DNA from: Exiguobacterium sp. s122 | GTDB taxonomy: Bacteria; Bacillota; Bacilli; Exiguobacteriales; Exiguobacteriaceae | Length of the DNA stretch: 64,000 nt | Direction of reading: 5' to 3' | Assembly: GCF_018618475.1 (NCBI RefSeq) | Contig: NZ_JACSMD010000003.1 | Location: 143,358-207,357 of the forward strand | In this document: piece after piece, positions 44,796 to 52,688 of the stretch | Layout: every line of letters begins with the position of its first letter | Position numbering within the stretch: position 1 is the first letter of the stretch | Position numbers and translations under genes: made by a program | The notes under the pieces: generated by a model | Seen by the model: only the letters and a program-made list of their open reading frames with translations | What the model was told of the DNA's origin: nothing | The model's database searches: none

Positions 44796-45862
44796 AAAAG
44801 TTAGTCATCATGTTAACGGCACCGCTCCTCGTCAGCTTCGGCATCTTGTTTTGGATTTATCAAATCAATATGGCGCAAGGGTTCGGTGGCGACAATACGC
44901 TCGTCGTCTACAACTGGGGCGACTATATCGATGAGGACTTGATTGATGAGTTCGAGGAAGAGACCGGACTAAAGGTCATCTACCAGACGTTTGACTCGAA
45001 CGAGGCGATGCTCACGAAAATTCAGCAAGGCGGTACGGCTTACGACATCGCTGTCCCGTCCGACTACGCCATCAGCAAAATGATTGAAGAGGATTTACTC
45101 GTCCCAATCGACTATACCAAGCTTGAGAATTTCGACAACATCGACCCGCGCTTCCTCGATAAGTCGTTTGACCCCGGCAATAAATACTCGGTCCCTTACT
45201 TTTGGGGAACGGTCGGGATTGTCTATAACCCGGAACTTGTCGACGGGGAGATCACGTCGTGGAACGACCTATGGGAGATGCCGCTTGAAAACGACATCTT
45301 GCTCGCGGACGGAACGCGTGAAGTAATGGGCTTCGGCTTGAACTCGCTCGGCTATTCGCTCAATACGACTGACGAAGCGGAACTGCTCGAGGCGGAGAAG
45401 AAGCTCGAGACGCTTTGGCCGAACATTAAAGCCATCGTCGGCGATGAGATTAAGATGCTCATGGCGAACCGGGAAGCGGCAGCGGCCGTCGTCTGGTCCG
45501 GTGACGCCTCAGAGATTATGTACGAGAACGAAGAGTTGACGTATGTCATCCCGGAAGAAGGGACGAATCTTTGGTTCGATAACTTGGTCATCCCGAGCAC
45601 GTCCCGTAACGTCGAAGGGGCACATCAGTTCATCGACTTCATGCTCGACGCTGAAATTGCAGCACGCAACACGGATTATGTCGGCTACTCAACACCGAAC
45701 GAAGCCGCCCTCGAGTTTTTAGATGAAGAAGTTGTCACAGATGAGCGGTTTTATCCCGATAAAGAAGTGACGGATGAGCTTGAAGTGTATGAGAATTTAG
45801 GCAAACGAATGAACGCGTATTACAATGAGTTGTATTTGCGCTTCAAAATGCAGAGTAAATGA
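44792..45862 (+). CDS. potD: spermidine/putrescine-binding protein PotD (signal-anchored)
   Basis: Polyamine-binding subunit, 356 residues. Family landmarks: LVVYNWGDYIDEDLIDEFEEE, YDIAVPSDYAISKMIEEDLL, PYFWGTVGIVYN, and acidic binding pocket residues such as in WSGDASEIMY and DNLVIPST. The N-terminal hydrophobic stretch (LVIMLTAPLLVSFGILFWIYQ) has no lipobox cysteine, so unlike most Gram-positive PotD proteins it is probably held by an uncleaved helix or secreted. Overlaps potC by four bases; a strong terminator follows. Confidence 0.93.
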   Translation: MKKLVIMLTAPLLVSFGILFWIYQINMAQGFGGDNTLVVYNWGDYIDEDLIDEFEEETGLKVIYQTFDSNEAMLTKIQQGGTAYDIAVPSDYAISKMIEEDLLVPIDYTKLENFDNIDPRFLDKSFDPGNKYSVPYFWGTVGIVYNPELVDGEITSWNDLWEMPLENDILLADGTREVMGFGLNSLGYSLNTTDEAELLEAEKKLETLWPNIKAIVGDEIKMLMANREAAAAVVWSGDASEIMYENEELTYVIPEEGTNLWFDNLVIPSTSRNVEGAHQFIDFMLDAEIAARNTDYVGYSTPNEAALEFLDEEVVTDERFYPDKEVTDELEVYENLGKRMNAYYNELYLRFKMQSK

Positions 45863-45865
45863 ACG

Positions 45866-45899
45866 AAGTCCCGCTCGAAGGTGAGCGGGACTTTTTTAA
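45866..45899 (+). terminator. intrinsic terminator after the pot operon
   Basis: AAGTCCCGCTC pairs with GAGCGGGACTT around GAAGGT, followed by TTTT. Very stable stem. Confidence 0.92.
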
Positions 45900-45956
45900 T
45901 AGCTAACGTATACCTTGTTGCGTGTCTTCTGGCGCTTATGCGTTGAGGCGCCAACG

Positions 45957-46688
45957 TCAACTAGTCGAGGATTTCGTCTGTTGGATTGCGTTCATGTGCG
46001 CTGTTTTGATCTCAGTACTTGCGTTCGTGTAAGGTAAGAGTTTTTCATACAAATCGATTTGTTCGGTAGCCGTCAAACGAATATCACGAGAGACGGTCAT
46101 CTGTTTTGCCCATGATTTTCGATTTAATACAGGTACAGATGACGACTCAACACGTTTCAATGTCGAACGGTCACTGAATACAATCCAAGAATGTAAATGG
46201 CTCCGGTCGAGTCGAAGTACTTGTTCAATCGCACGCATGTGTAGCTCGTTTTGTTTGATCGGGTTATAGAATTTAAACTTCTTTCGATTGGCTAACGTTT
46301 GGGTCCATTGTCGGTCTTGTTCCCGTCCAAAAATCCAACCGCTATAGTTTTTTGACTCAATGACATGGATGCCACTTTCATTGATGAACACTACATCGAT
46401 TTCTGTCGTCCGGTCTCGCTTCGTCGGATGAGGTAAGTATACGTTCGTCAAGATGATTGGGGCGATTCGACGTGCCTCGATTTCGGCGACGCAACGATAC
46501 TCTCCATACAGCCCGATATCCTGCACGACTTTCATATAGCGATGTCCTGTCTGTGCATAATATTGACTTTGTTTATAGCGCTTTACTTTCATATAAATGA
46601 TTGTTCCGCAAATCAGAAATAGGGGGACAGCGAAACTAACTAACGAAATGAATATACCTTCGAGAACGTCATTCAATAATTGGCCCAT
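45957..46688 (-). CDS. NERD-domain protein
   Basis: A membrane-anchored protein with a nuclease-related domain, 243 residues: N-terminal helix (IFISLVSFAVPLFLICGTIIY), then the NERD fold with Glu in GEYRCVAEIE and the catalytic-type TEIDVVFINESGIHVIESKN (Asp and ExK). The motif is complete, so nuclease activity is possible; the biological role is unknown. ATG 46688 has AAGGAGC at a good distance. Single gene; no defence-type neighbours are visible. Confidence 0.85.
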   Translation of the reverse strand: MGQLLNDVLEGIFISLVSFAVPLFLICGTIIYMKVKRYKQSQYYAQTGHRYMKVVQDIGLYGEYRCVAEIEARRIAPIILTNVYLPHPTKRDRTTEIDVVFINESGIHVIESKNYSGWIFGREQDRQWTQTLANRKKFKFYNPIKQNELHMRAIEQVLRLDRSHLHSWIVFSDRSTLKRVESSSVPVLNRKSWAKQMTVSRDIRLTATEQIDLYEKLLPYTNASTEIKTAHMNAIQQTKSSTS

Positions 46689-46798
46689 TGGGATGCTCCT
46701 TTCTTGTCTACATTCACTATACAAGACGGAGAGTTGTGATTGAGCCGTTTTTACGATGAATCGGGAATCAGATTTTAAAAAGTGACATGTGCATAATG

Positions 46799-46831
46799 AA
46801 AAAACCAGCCATCTGGTAAAGTGGCTGGTCC
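46799..46831 (-). terminator. intrinsic terminator after the DUF779 gene
   Basis: Minus strand GACCAGCCA and TGGCTGGTT form the stem, followed by TTTTT. It closes the aldehyde dehydrogenase-DUF779 transcript. Confidence 0.88.
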
Positions 46832-46841
46832 AAAGGGATAT

Positions 46842-47201
46842 TCACGGTTGCTGCAATTCCACACGTTCCGCCTCGGTGAAAACACGGGAGCGAGTTAAAA
46901 ACCGCTTCCCTTCGACACCTTCGACGGAAAACATGCCGCCTCTGCCATCGACAACGTCGATGATGAGTTGCGTATGCTTCCAATAATCGTATTGCTTCTC
47001 GTGGATATAGAATGGGCACCCCCCGATTTCGCCAAGTAAGACGTCGTGATCACCGACGAGAAATTCACCTTGGGGAAAGCACATTGGTGAACTTCCGTCA
47101 CAACATCCGCCAGACTGGTGAAACAGGAGTGGTCCATGCTTTTGTTTCAGTCGATCGAGAAGCGCGAGCGTGGCGGGGGTGGCCTCGACGCGGTTCACCA
47201 T
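46842..47201 (-). CDS. DUF779 protein linked to aldehyde dehydrogenase
   Basis: A 119-residue protein with a cysteine-rich block SGGCCDGSSPMC and GECP-like GGCPFYIH, which may bind metal or a cofactor. DUF779 genes are commonly found next to aldehyde dehydrogenase genes of this type; the role is not settled. The ATG at 47201 lies two bases behind the dehydrogenase stop (TAAGATG), with no separate ribosome site, so translation is probably coupled. I prefer it to earlier starts inside the dehydrogenase gene. Confidence 0.8.
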   Translation of the reverse strand: MVNRVEATPATLALLDRLKQKHGPLLFHQSGGCCDGSSPMCFPQGEFLVGDHDVLLGEIGGCPFYIHEKQYDYWKHTQLIIDVVDGRGGMFSVEGVEGKRFLTRSRVFTEAERVELQQP

Positions 47202-47202
47202 C

Positions 47203-48723
47203 TTAGAAGAACCCGAGTTTTTGTTCGCTGTAGCTGACAAGCATATTTTTCGTACGTTGATAATGGCTAAGCATCATCTTATGGTTCTCACGGCCGATCC
47301 CTGACATCTTATATCCGCCGAACGCCGCGTGCGCCGGATATTGGTGATAACAGTTGATCCAAACGCGACCTGCTTGAATGTCACGACCGAAACGGTAAGC
47401 CCGGTTCATGTCGCGCGTCCATACACCCGCGCCGAGGCCATAGAGCGTGTCGTTGGCGATGGCGATGGCTTCGGCGTCGTCTTTGAACGTCGTCACCGAG
47501 AGGACTGGTCCAAAGATTTCTTCCTGGAAGATGCGCATCTTGTTATGGCCTTTAAAGATCGTCGGTTGGACGTAGAAGCCGTCCGCGAGCTCACCGTCCA
47601 TCACGTTGCGCTCACCACCGATGAGGCACTCGGCACCTTCCGATTTCCCGATCTCGAGGTACGACAAGATTTTTTCGAGTTGCTCGTTCGACGCTTGGGC
47701 GCCCATCATGACGTCAGGGTCGAGCGGGTTGCCGAGCTTGATCGCTTTCACGCGTTCGAGGACGCGCTCCATGAACGGCTCATAAATCGACTCATGAATG
47801 AGGGCACGTGACGGACACGTACACACTTCCCCTTGGTTCAACGCGAACATGACAAGTCCTTCAATCGCTTTGTCGAAGAAGTCATCGTCTGCATCCATAA
47901 TGTCGGCGAAGAAGATGTTCGGCGATTTTCCGCCAAGCTCGAGTGTCACCGGGATGATGTTTTGAGATGCGTATTGCATGATGAGGCGCCCAGTCGTCGT
48001 CTCACCTGTGAACGCGACTTTATCCACACGGTCGCTTGATGCGAGCGGCTTCCCAGCTTCAAGCCCGAACCCGTTGACGATATTCAATACGCCTGGCGGG
48101 AGCAAGTCTTCAATCAATTCGAGGAGCACCATAATCGAAGCCGGCGTTTGTTCGGCTGGTTTTAAGACGATACAGTTCCCAGCAGCGAGAGCCGGAGCGA
48201 CTTTCCAGACGGCCATCAAAATCGGGAAGTTCCATGGGATAATTTGCGCGACAACGCCGAGGGGCTCTTGGAAATGATAGGCGACCGTGTCGTTGTCGAG
48301 TTCGCTAATGCCACCTTCTTGTGAACGGATGACGCCTGCGAAATAGCGGAAATGATCGATGGCGAGCGGGAGGTCGGCGTTTAACGTCTCCCGAACGGCT
48401 TTCCCGTTTTCCCACGTCTCCGCATAAGCGAGCATTTCAAGGTTTTCTTCCATACGGTCCGCGATTTTATTCAAGATGACGGCTCGTTCGGTCACCGATG
48501 TCTTGCCCCATGCGTCTTTTGCAGCATGGGCCGCGTCTAGTGCAAGTTCGATATCTTCTTTTGTCGAGCGTGCGACTTCACATAAAACTTTACCATTTAC
48601 CGGAGAGGTGTTCTCAAAATATTCTCCCCCGGCAGGCGCTGTCCACTTCCCATTGATGTAATTCTCATAGCGGTCTTTAAAGTGTACTTTCGTGCCTGTC
48701 GAGTTCGGGACTTCGTAAATCAT
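47203..48723 (-). CDS. NAD-dependent aldehyde dehydrogenase
   Basis: Oxidises an aldehyde, probably acetaldehyde or another short one, to the acid. The 506-residue protein has the NAD-binding [32 protein letters not shown], catalytic Glu in [12 protein letters not shown] and catalytic Cys in [11 protein letters not shown], with the ALDH C-terminal block [19 protein letters not shown]. It is like ExaC/AldB-type enzymes. AGGGAGG lies before the ATG. A palindrome and a cre-like site occur upstream (see regulatory entry), so expression is probably carbon- or aldehyde-controlled. DUF779 gene follows. Confidence 0.9.
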   Translation of the reverse strand: MIYEVPNSTGTKVHFKDRYENYINGKWTAPAGGEYFENTSPVNGKVLCEVARSTKEDIELALDAAHAAKDAWGKTSVTERAVILNKIADRMEENLEMLAYAETWENGKAVRETLNADLPLAIDHFRYFAGVIRSQEGGISELDNDTVAYHFQEPLGVVAQIIPWNFPILMAVWKVAPALAAGNCIVLKPAEQTPASIMVLLELIEDLLPPGVLNIVNGFGLEAGKPLASSDRVDKVAFTGETTTGRLIMQYASQNIIPVTLELGGKSPNIFFADIMDADDDFFDKAIEGLVMFALNQGEVCTCPSRALIHESIYEPFMERVLERVKAIKLGNPLDPDVMMGAQASNEQLEKILSYLEIGKSEGAECLIGGERNVMDGELADGFYVQPTIFKGHNKMRIFQEEIFGPVLSVTTFKDDAEAIAIANDTLYGLGAGVWTRDMNRAYRFGRDIQAGRVWINCYHQYPAHAAFGGYKMSGIGRENHKMMLSHYQRTKNMLVSYSEQKLGFF

Positions 48724-48761
48724 GGTCGTTCCTCCCTTTTCCGTAAAGTATCGGGAATTTG

Positions 48762-48823
48762 TGTATGCGCTTACATTTTTGAAGTAAGCGAAGAGCTCCC
48801 TTTTTTATCCTAACGGGTAAGCG
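48762..48823. promoter_or_regulatory. operator candidates upstream of the aldehyde dehydrogenase
   Basis: CGCTTAC (48768-48774) and GTAAGCG (48784-48790) form an inverted repeat with a nine-base centre; a third copy GTAAGCG is at 48817-48823. The first arm is inside TGTATGCGCTTACA (48762-48775), which is close to the CcpA cre consensus TGWAANCGNTNWCA. The minus-strand promoter must lie in the same stretch. Confidence 0.5.
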
Positions 48824-48830
48824 TGATAAA

Positions 48831-48859
48831 TGTCAAAATTTTTTGACAATAATTTGTCA
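48831..48859. promoter_or_regulatory. TGTCA-type repeats overlapping the yceI promoter
   Basis: TGTCA (48831-48835), TGACA (48844-48848) and TGTCA (48855-48859) in alternating orientation; TGTCAAAA...TTTTGACA is a palindrome. The middle unit is part of TTGACA (48843-48848), a perfect -35 for yceI, so a repressor bound here would block transcription. The -10 (TTTTAA, 17 bases on) is weak. Confidence 0.5.
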
Positions 48860-48945
48860 CATTTATTTTAAATGTTTTGAAGTCAAGATTTGTGGTAAAC
48901 ATCTTATTAGAATCAATTCAAAAAATCGAAGGAGTGGACCTACTT

Positions 48946-49479
48946 ATGGCAAAAACGTATCAAGTTGACCCAGCACATAGCACCATCAACTTTACAGTCA
49001 AACACATGATGATTTCGAAAGTAAAAGGAGAATTTAAAGACTTTCACGTCGAGGCGAACGGTCAGCCTGACGATTTGGCAAACGCTCGGGCGACGGTCAA
49101 GATTAAAGCCGCATCCATCGACACGAACAATGGGGATCGTGACAACCATCTTCGGTCTGGCGACTTTTTCGATGTCGAACAGCATGAAGACATCGTGTTC
49201 GAGTCGACGTCCTTCCGCTCAAAGGGTGGTAACGATTTCGAGTTGACGGGCAACTTAACGATTCGTGGCACGACACGTGAAGAGACGTTCGAAGTCGAAT
49301 ATGAAGGAAGCGCCAAAGATCCTTGGGGTAACTTAAAGCATGCCTTCACAGGGAACGGAACCATTAACCGTGAAGATTACGGTTTGACTTGGAACCAAGC
49401 GCTCGAAGCGGGTGGCGTTCTCGTCGACAAGAAAATTAAATTTGATTTCGAGCTCCAGTTCACGGAATCAGAAGCATAA
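48946..49479 (+). CDS. YceI-family isoprenoid-binding protein
   Basis: A 177-residue beta-barrel lipocalin-like protein. The family start MAKTYQVDPAHSTINFTVKH, FKDFHVEANGQPDDL, RDNHLRSGDFFDVEQHEDI, ELTGNLTIRGTTREETFEV and NREDYGLTWNQALEAGGVLV are all clear. Binds polyisoprenoid-type molecules such as quinones or their precursors; no signal peptide, so it is cytoplasmic here. ATG 48946 follows GGAGTGG. Followed by a tight terminator. Confidence 0.92.
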   Translation: MAKTYQVDPAHSTINFTVKHMMISKVKGEFKDFHVEANGQPDDLANARATVKIKAASIDTNNGDRDNHLRSGDFFDVEQHEDIVFESTSFRSKGGNDFELTGNLTIRGTTREETFEVEYEGSAKDPWGNLKHAFTGNGTINREDYGLTWNQALEAGGVLVDKKIKFDFELQFTESEA

Positions 49480-49507
49480 GAAAAGTCGCTCCGCGGAGCG
49501 ACTTTTT
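49480..49507. terminator. bidirectional intrinsic terminator
   Basis: AAAAGTCGCTCC and GGAGCGACTTTTT around GC, at the convergent end of yceI and yfhP; it overlaps the yfhP stop. Confidence 0.9.
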
Positions 49508-50489
49508 ATGATTCATAAGCCAATTTTTTCTGCAAACTTGCTTCACTGAACACCCAGCCGGTGAACGAAGACAACACTTCGTTCGATTCCTCGTCGACGA
49601 TGACGACGGCGACGAACGGATAAATGTCTTTTGAGAAGTAACGCAAATTCGTGAACCGGTACTCGATCATGCCGTTATGGCGTGTGACCGTGTACGTGTG
49701 AATCTTCGAGAACTCGAGGAACGCCTGAAGGTCCGCGTTTTTACGCGCCTCGACGAAATGAAGATCATCTTCACCTGGCATTGGCTTATCACGGAAACGA
49801 CCACATTCGATGACCGTCCCTTTTTTTACTTTGACGGCACCGAGGCCATCGCGGAAGCGGACCGCGACGTGCCAATCATCCCAACCAATTCCCGGCGAGA
49901 TGAAGAGCTCGTGGGCGCCGGCGAAGTGACGCGCGACCGTGGCGAGTGCACGGTTACGCAACTTGAACTGAATCGCGTAGTAACTGATGACGAGCGCAAT
50001 GAGCAGTGCAAAAATCGGGACAGTCGCCCCTGTGATGAGCCATAATACATATGCTCCGTAATAGGCGGAGAACAAGTACGGGTCGAACGTCCCGATGACG
50101 CCCCAGCCAATCCATTTTTTCGAGAAAGGTTGGAGGGCTTGCGTCCCGTAGGCGTTGAACAAATCAACGGTGACGTGGAGCAACACAGCGATTTGAGCCA
50201 TGACCCAAAGTGAGGCAGGGTTGACGCCAAGCACGGTCCCGATGACTGCGCTGACGATGATCGGCCAAGCAAGGAGTGCGGTGATTCCGTGTGAACGACC
50301 GCGATGCTGGCGTAAATACGTGCTATTGCCTTTTAATTTGAAGACCGTATCAAAATCCGGAGCGTGCGAACCGACGAGCGCCGTCGCGGTCATGGCGAGA
50401 AAAAGCTGGGCATCACCTGACACTTCCGGGCTGAGTGTCGCCATGGCACTTAAACCAAGTCCCATCCCAATGTGAGTAGCTGTATCCAA
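49506..50489 (-). CDS. yfhP: metal-dependent hydrolase of the YdjM/YfhP membrane family
   Basis: A 327-residue membrane protein: MDTATHIGMGLGLSAMATLS, GSHAPDFDTVFKLKGN, QHRGRSHG (family His/Asp residues) and five or six helices in the first 180 residues, then a soluble domain with beta strands (FRDGLGAVKVKKGTVIECG) that is unusual. It is like Bacillus YfhP next to mutY (yfhQ), as here. Role unknown; the family is thought to be metal-dependent lipid-linked hydrolases. TTG-type start with GGAGG some way upstream; start is approximate. Confidence 0.82.
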   Translation of the reverse strand: MDTATHIGMGLGLSAMATLSPEVSGDAQLFLAMTATALVGSHAPDFDTVFKLKGNSTYLRQHRGRSHGITALLAWPIIVSAVIGTVLGVNPASLWVMAQIAVLLHVTVDLFNAYGTQALQPFSKKWIGWGVIGTFDPYLFSAYYGAYVLWLITGATVPIFALLIALVISYYAIQFKLRNRALATVARHFAGAHELFISPGIGWDDWHVAVRFRDGLGAVKVKKGTVIECGRFRDKPMPGEDDLHFVEARKNADLQAFLEFSKIHTYTVTRHNGMIEYRFTNLRYFSKDIYPFVAVVIVDEESNEVLSSFTGWVFSEASLQKKLAYES

Positions 50490-50573
50490 TGTGCTTCAGC
50501 ACCTCCATCAAATAAACACGTCGTTAACTGATCCTAATCATCATACAATATTTTTAAATCGAGGGGAAACGAA

Positions 50574-51608
50574 ATGCTTGATCTTGATAAATTGTTCACA
50601 AATTATACTATTCCTGAATTTAATGAAAATCTAGTGACATGGTTCAACCGTGAAAAACGTGATTTGCCTTGGCGTCACAACAAAAATCCATACCGGGTCT
50701 GGGTGAGTGAAGTCATGTTGCAACAGACGCGTGTCGATACGGTCATCCCTTATTTCAACCGATTCATGGAACGGTTCCCGACGATCGAGTCGCTCGCGGA
50801 GGCCGAACCAGAAGACGTCGTCAAATATTGGGAAGGCCTTGGGTATTACTCACGCATTCGCAATCTTCATCAAGCAGTTCGTGAAGTGGTCGCGGTCTAT
50901 GATGGAATCGTCCCCGAAGAGAAAGAACGATTCGAGAAGTTAAAAGGAGTCGGTCCGTACACGACAGGAGCTGTACTCTCAATCGCCTACAATCAACCAG
51001 AACCGGCCGTCGATGGGAACGTCATGCGCGTCATGTCGCGGCAGTTCGGCATTTATGACGACATCGCCCTCCCGAAAACACGGAAACTGTTCGAACAAGT
51101 CGTTCGGCGCCTGATGGACCCGAGTCATGCCTCTGATTTTAATGAAAGCGTCATGGAACTCGGAGCGACAGTATGTACACCGAAAAACCCGATGTGTTCG
51201 CTTTGTCCCGTTCAGGAACACTGCTATGCTTATACCCACAACGTGCAAGATGAACTCCCCGTTAAAACGAAAAAAGGGGCGTCCCGAATTGAGATGTATG
51301 ATGCGCTCTATTGTCATCAAGATGGGAAGACAGCTTATGTGAAACGACCGGACACAGGTCTTCTCGCCGGAATGTGGCAATACCCGCTTACAGAGCGTGG
51401 AACAGGGGAACAGGTAAACGGAACCTATGTAGGACAAGTGAAACATGTGTTCTCACACATCGTCTGGTACCTTGACTTGTATGTCGTCGAGACGTTACCA
51501 GAAGGGGAATGGGTATGGCTCGATGGAGAAGAACGGGCCGTACTGACGGTGTCGGTGGCACAACAAAAACTCGAACAGATGGTAGGTGTTGACGATGAGA
51601 CAGTTTGA
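50574..51608 (+). CDS. mutY: adenine DNA glycosylase MutY
   Basis: Removes adenine paired with 8-oxoguanine, part of the GO repair system. The 344-residue protein shows the helix-hairpin-helix region LKGVGPYTTGAVLSIAYNQ with catalytic Asp in PAVDGNVMRV, catalytic Glu in VMLQQTRVDTV, the [4Fe-4S] cysteines CTPKNPMCSLCPVQEHC, and a C-terminal Nudix-like (TDG) domain for 8-oxoG recognition (LPEGEWVWLDGEE). It overlaps the SRPBCC gene by 14 bases. Divergent from yfhP. Confidence 0.95.
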   Translation: MLDLDKLFTNYTIPEFNENLVTWFNREKRDLPWRHNKNPYRVWVSEVMLQQTRVDTVIPYFNRFMERFPTIESLAEAEPEDVVKYWEGLGYYSRIRNLHQAVREVVAVYDGIVPEEKERFEKLKGVGPYTTGAVLSIAYNQPEPAVDGNVMRVMSRQFGIYDDIALPKTRKLFEQVVRRLMDPSHASDFNESVMELGATVCTPKNPMCSLCPVQEHCYAYTHNVQDELPVKTKKGASRIEMYDALYCHQDGKTAYVKRPDTGLLAGMWQYPLTERGTGEQVNGTYVGQVKHVFSHIVWYLDLYVVETLPEGEWVWLDGEERAVLTVSVAQQKLEQMVGVDDETV

Positions 51609-52020
51609 CGTATCGACGACGTTTGACACGTCATCCGAGCAACTATGGGCACTGCTACAAGACGCCTCGCTCTTGACGGAGTTGACCACGTTTCCACAAG
51701 TAACACTCCTTGGGGACGGGGCTTCAGTCGAAGGTAACCGGATTCGGCTTCAAATCGGGGTGGGACCGGTGACGTTCCCGTGGCATAGCCACATCACGAT
51801 TGCCGGGGAACAAGCGTTTTGCGATCAAGGCGTGAAGTTGCCGTTTCCGTTCAAACGATTTTGTCACGTCCACCGTGTCGAGACGCGAGCGGGGAAAGCT
51901 GTCATGGTCGATGAAGTGACGTTCGACAGTTATCTTCCGAACGTACTCATCGAACATTTTGTGTTGCGCCCGATGTTCAAGTCACGAGCGGACGCTTTCC
52001 AAAACATACTAAATTCCTGA
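51595..52020 (+). CDS. SRPBCC (START-like) superfamily protein
   Basis: A 141-residue helix-grip fold protein: MRQFDVSTTFDTSSEQLWAL, RIRLQIGVGPVTFPWHSH, MVDEVTFDSYLPNVLIEHFV and a C-terminal helix. This is the polyketide cyclase/lipid transport fold; its ligand is unknown. ATG 51595 is chosen by AGGTG upstream. Overlaps the end of mutY by 14 bases, so it is translated as part of the same unit. No terminator is visible before the DUF402 gene. Confidence 0.75.
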   Translation: MRQFDVSTTFDTSSEQLWALLQDASLLTELTTFPQVTLLGDGASVEGNRIRLQIGVGPVTFPWHSHITIAGEQAFCDQGVKLPFPFKRFCHVHRVETRAGKAVMVDEVTFDSYLPNVLIEHFVLRPMFKSRADAFQNILNS

Positions 52021-52109
52021 AAATAAGAGATTTCCTTTTTCATTGGTTCTGAAAGTCGCTATAATTAAATATGAGAATTGTATAGCATCATAGCGGAAAG
52101 GAGGAGCTT

Positions 52110-52652
52110 ATGAGCTTATTTCCCAAAGCAGGTAGCAAGATCGAGATACAGAGCTACAAGCACAACGGAACTTTGCATCGCGTTTGGGAAGAAACGCTCG
52201 TCCTTCAGTCGTCAAAAACGGATATGATCGGATTCAATGACCGCATCATGGTCAGCGAGTCAGACGGTCGGCAATGGAGAACGCGAGAGCCGGCAATTTG
52301 CTACTTTTCATCTGAGTTTTGGTTCAATGTCATCTGTATGATTCGCGAAGACGGGATTTACTATTACTGTAATCTAGGTTCGCCGACAACGTTTGATGGC
52401 AACGAACGCGCCATCAAGTACATCGATTACGATTTGGACATTAAGGTGTTCCCAGATATGTCGTACACGATTTTAGATGAGGATGAATATGAGCGGCATC
52501 GTCGCGAGATGAATTATCCGAAAGCGATTGATCGAATCTTGAAACAGAACGTTCAAGAACTTATCAACTGGATTCGAGGACGGAAAGGGCCGTTCAACCC
52601 AACATTCGTCGATGAATGGTATCGCGAATACGAAGCACGTTACCGGAGATGA
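52110..52652 (+). CDS. ygaC: DUF402 nucleoside diphosphatase (YgaC-like)
   Basis: Hydrolyses nucleoside tri- and diphosphates in characterised DUF402 relatives. The 180-residue protein has the family core [49 protein letters not shown] and [15 protein letters not shown], with several acidic metal-binding residues. AAGGAGG precedes the ATG. Lies just before ygaD as in Bacillus (ygaC-ygaD). A terminator stem includes its stop codon. Confidence 0.88.
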   Translation: MSLFPKAGSKIEIQSYKHNGTLHRVWEETLVLQSSKTDMIGFNDRIMVSESDGRQWRTREPAICYFSSEFWFNVICMIREDGIYYYCNLGSPTTFDGNERAIKYIDYDLDIKVFPDMSYTILDEDEYERHRREMNYPKAIDRILKQNVQELINWIRGRKGPFNPTFVDEWYREYEARYRR

Positions 52653-52673
52653 TTGCTCATCTCCGCTTTTTTT
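52645..52673 (+). terminator. intrinsic terminator overlapping the ygaC stop
   Basis: GGAGATGA pairs with TCATCTCC around TTGC, followed by GC and seven T. The stop codon is in the first arm, and the ygaD ribosome site AAGGAGG begins five bases behind the T-run. Confidence 0.88.
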
Positions 52674-52688
52674 CTTGAAGGAGGAACT

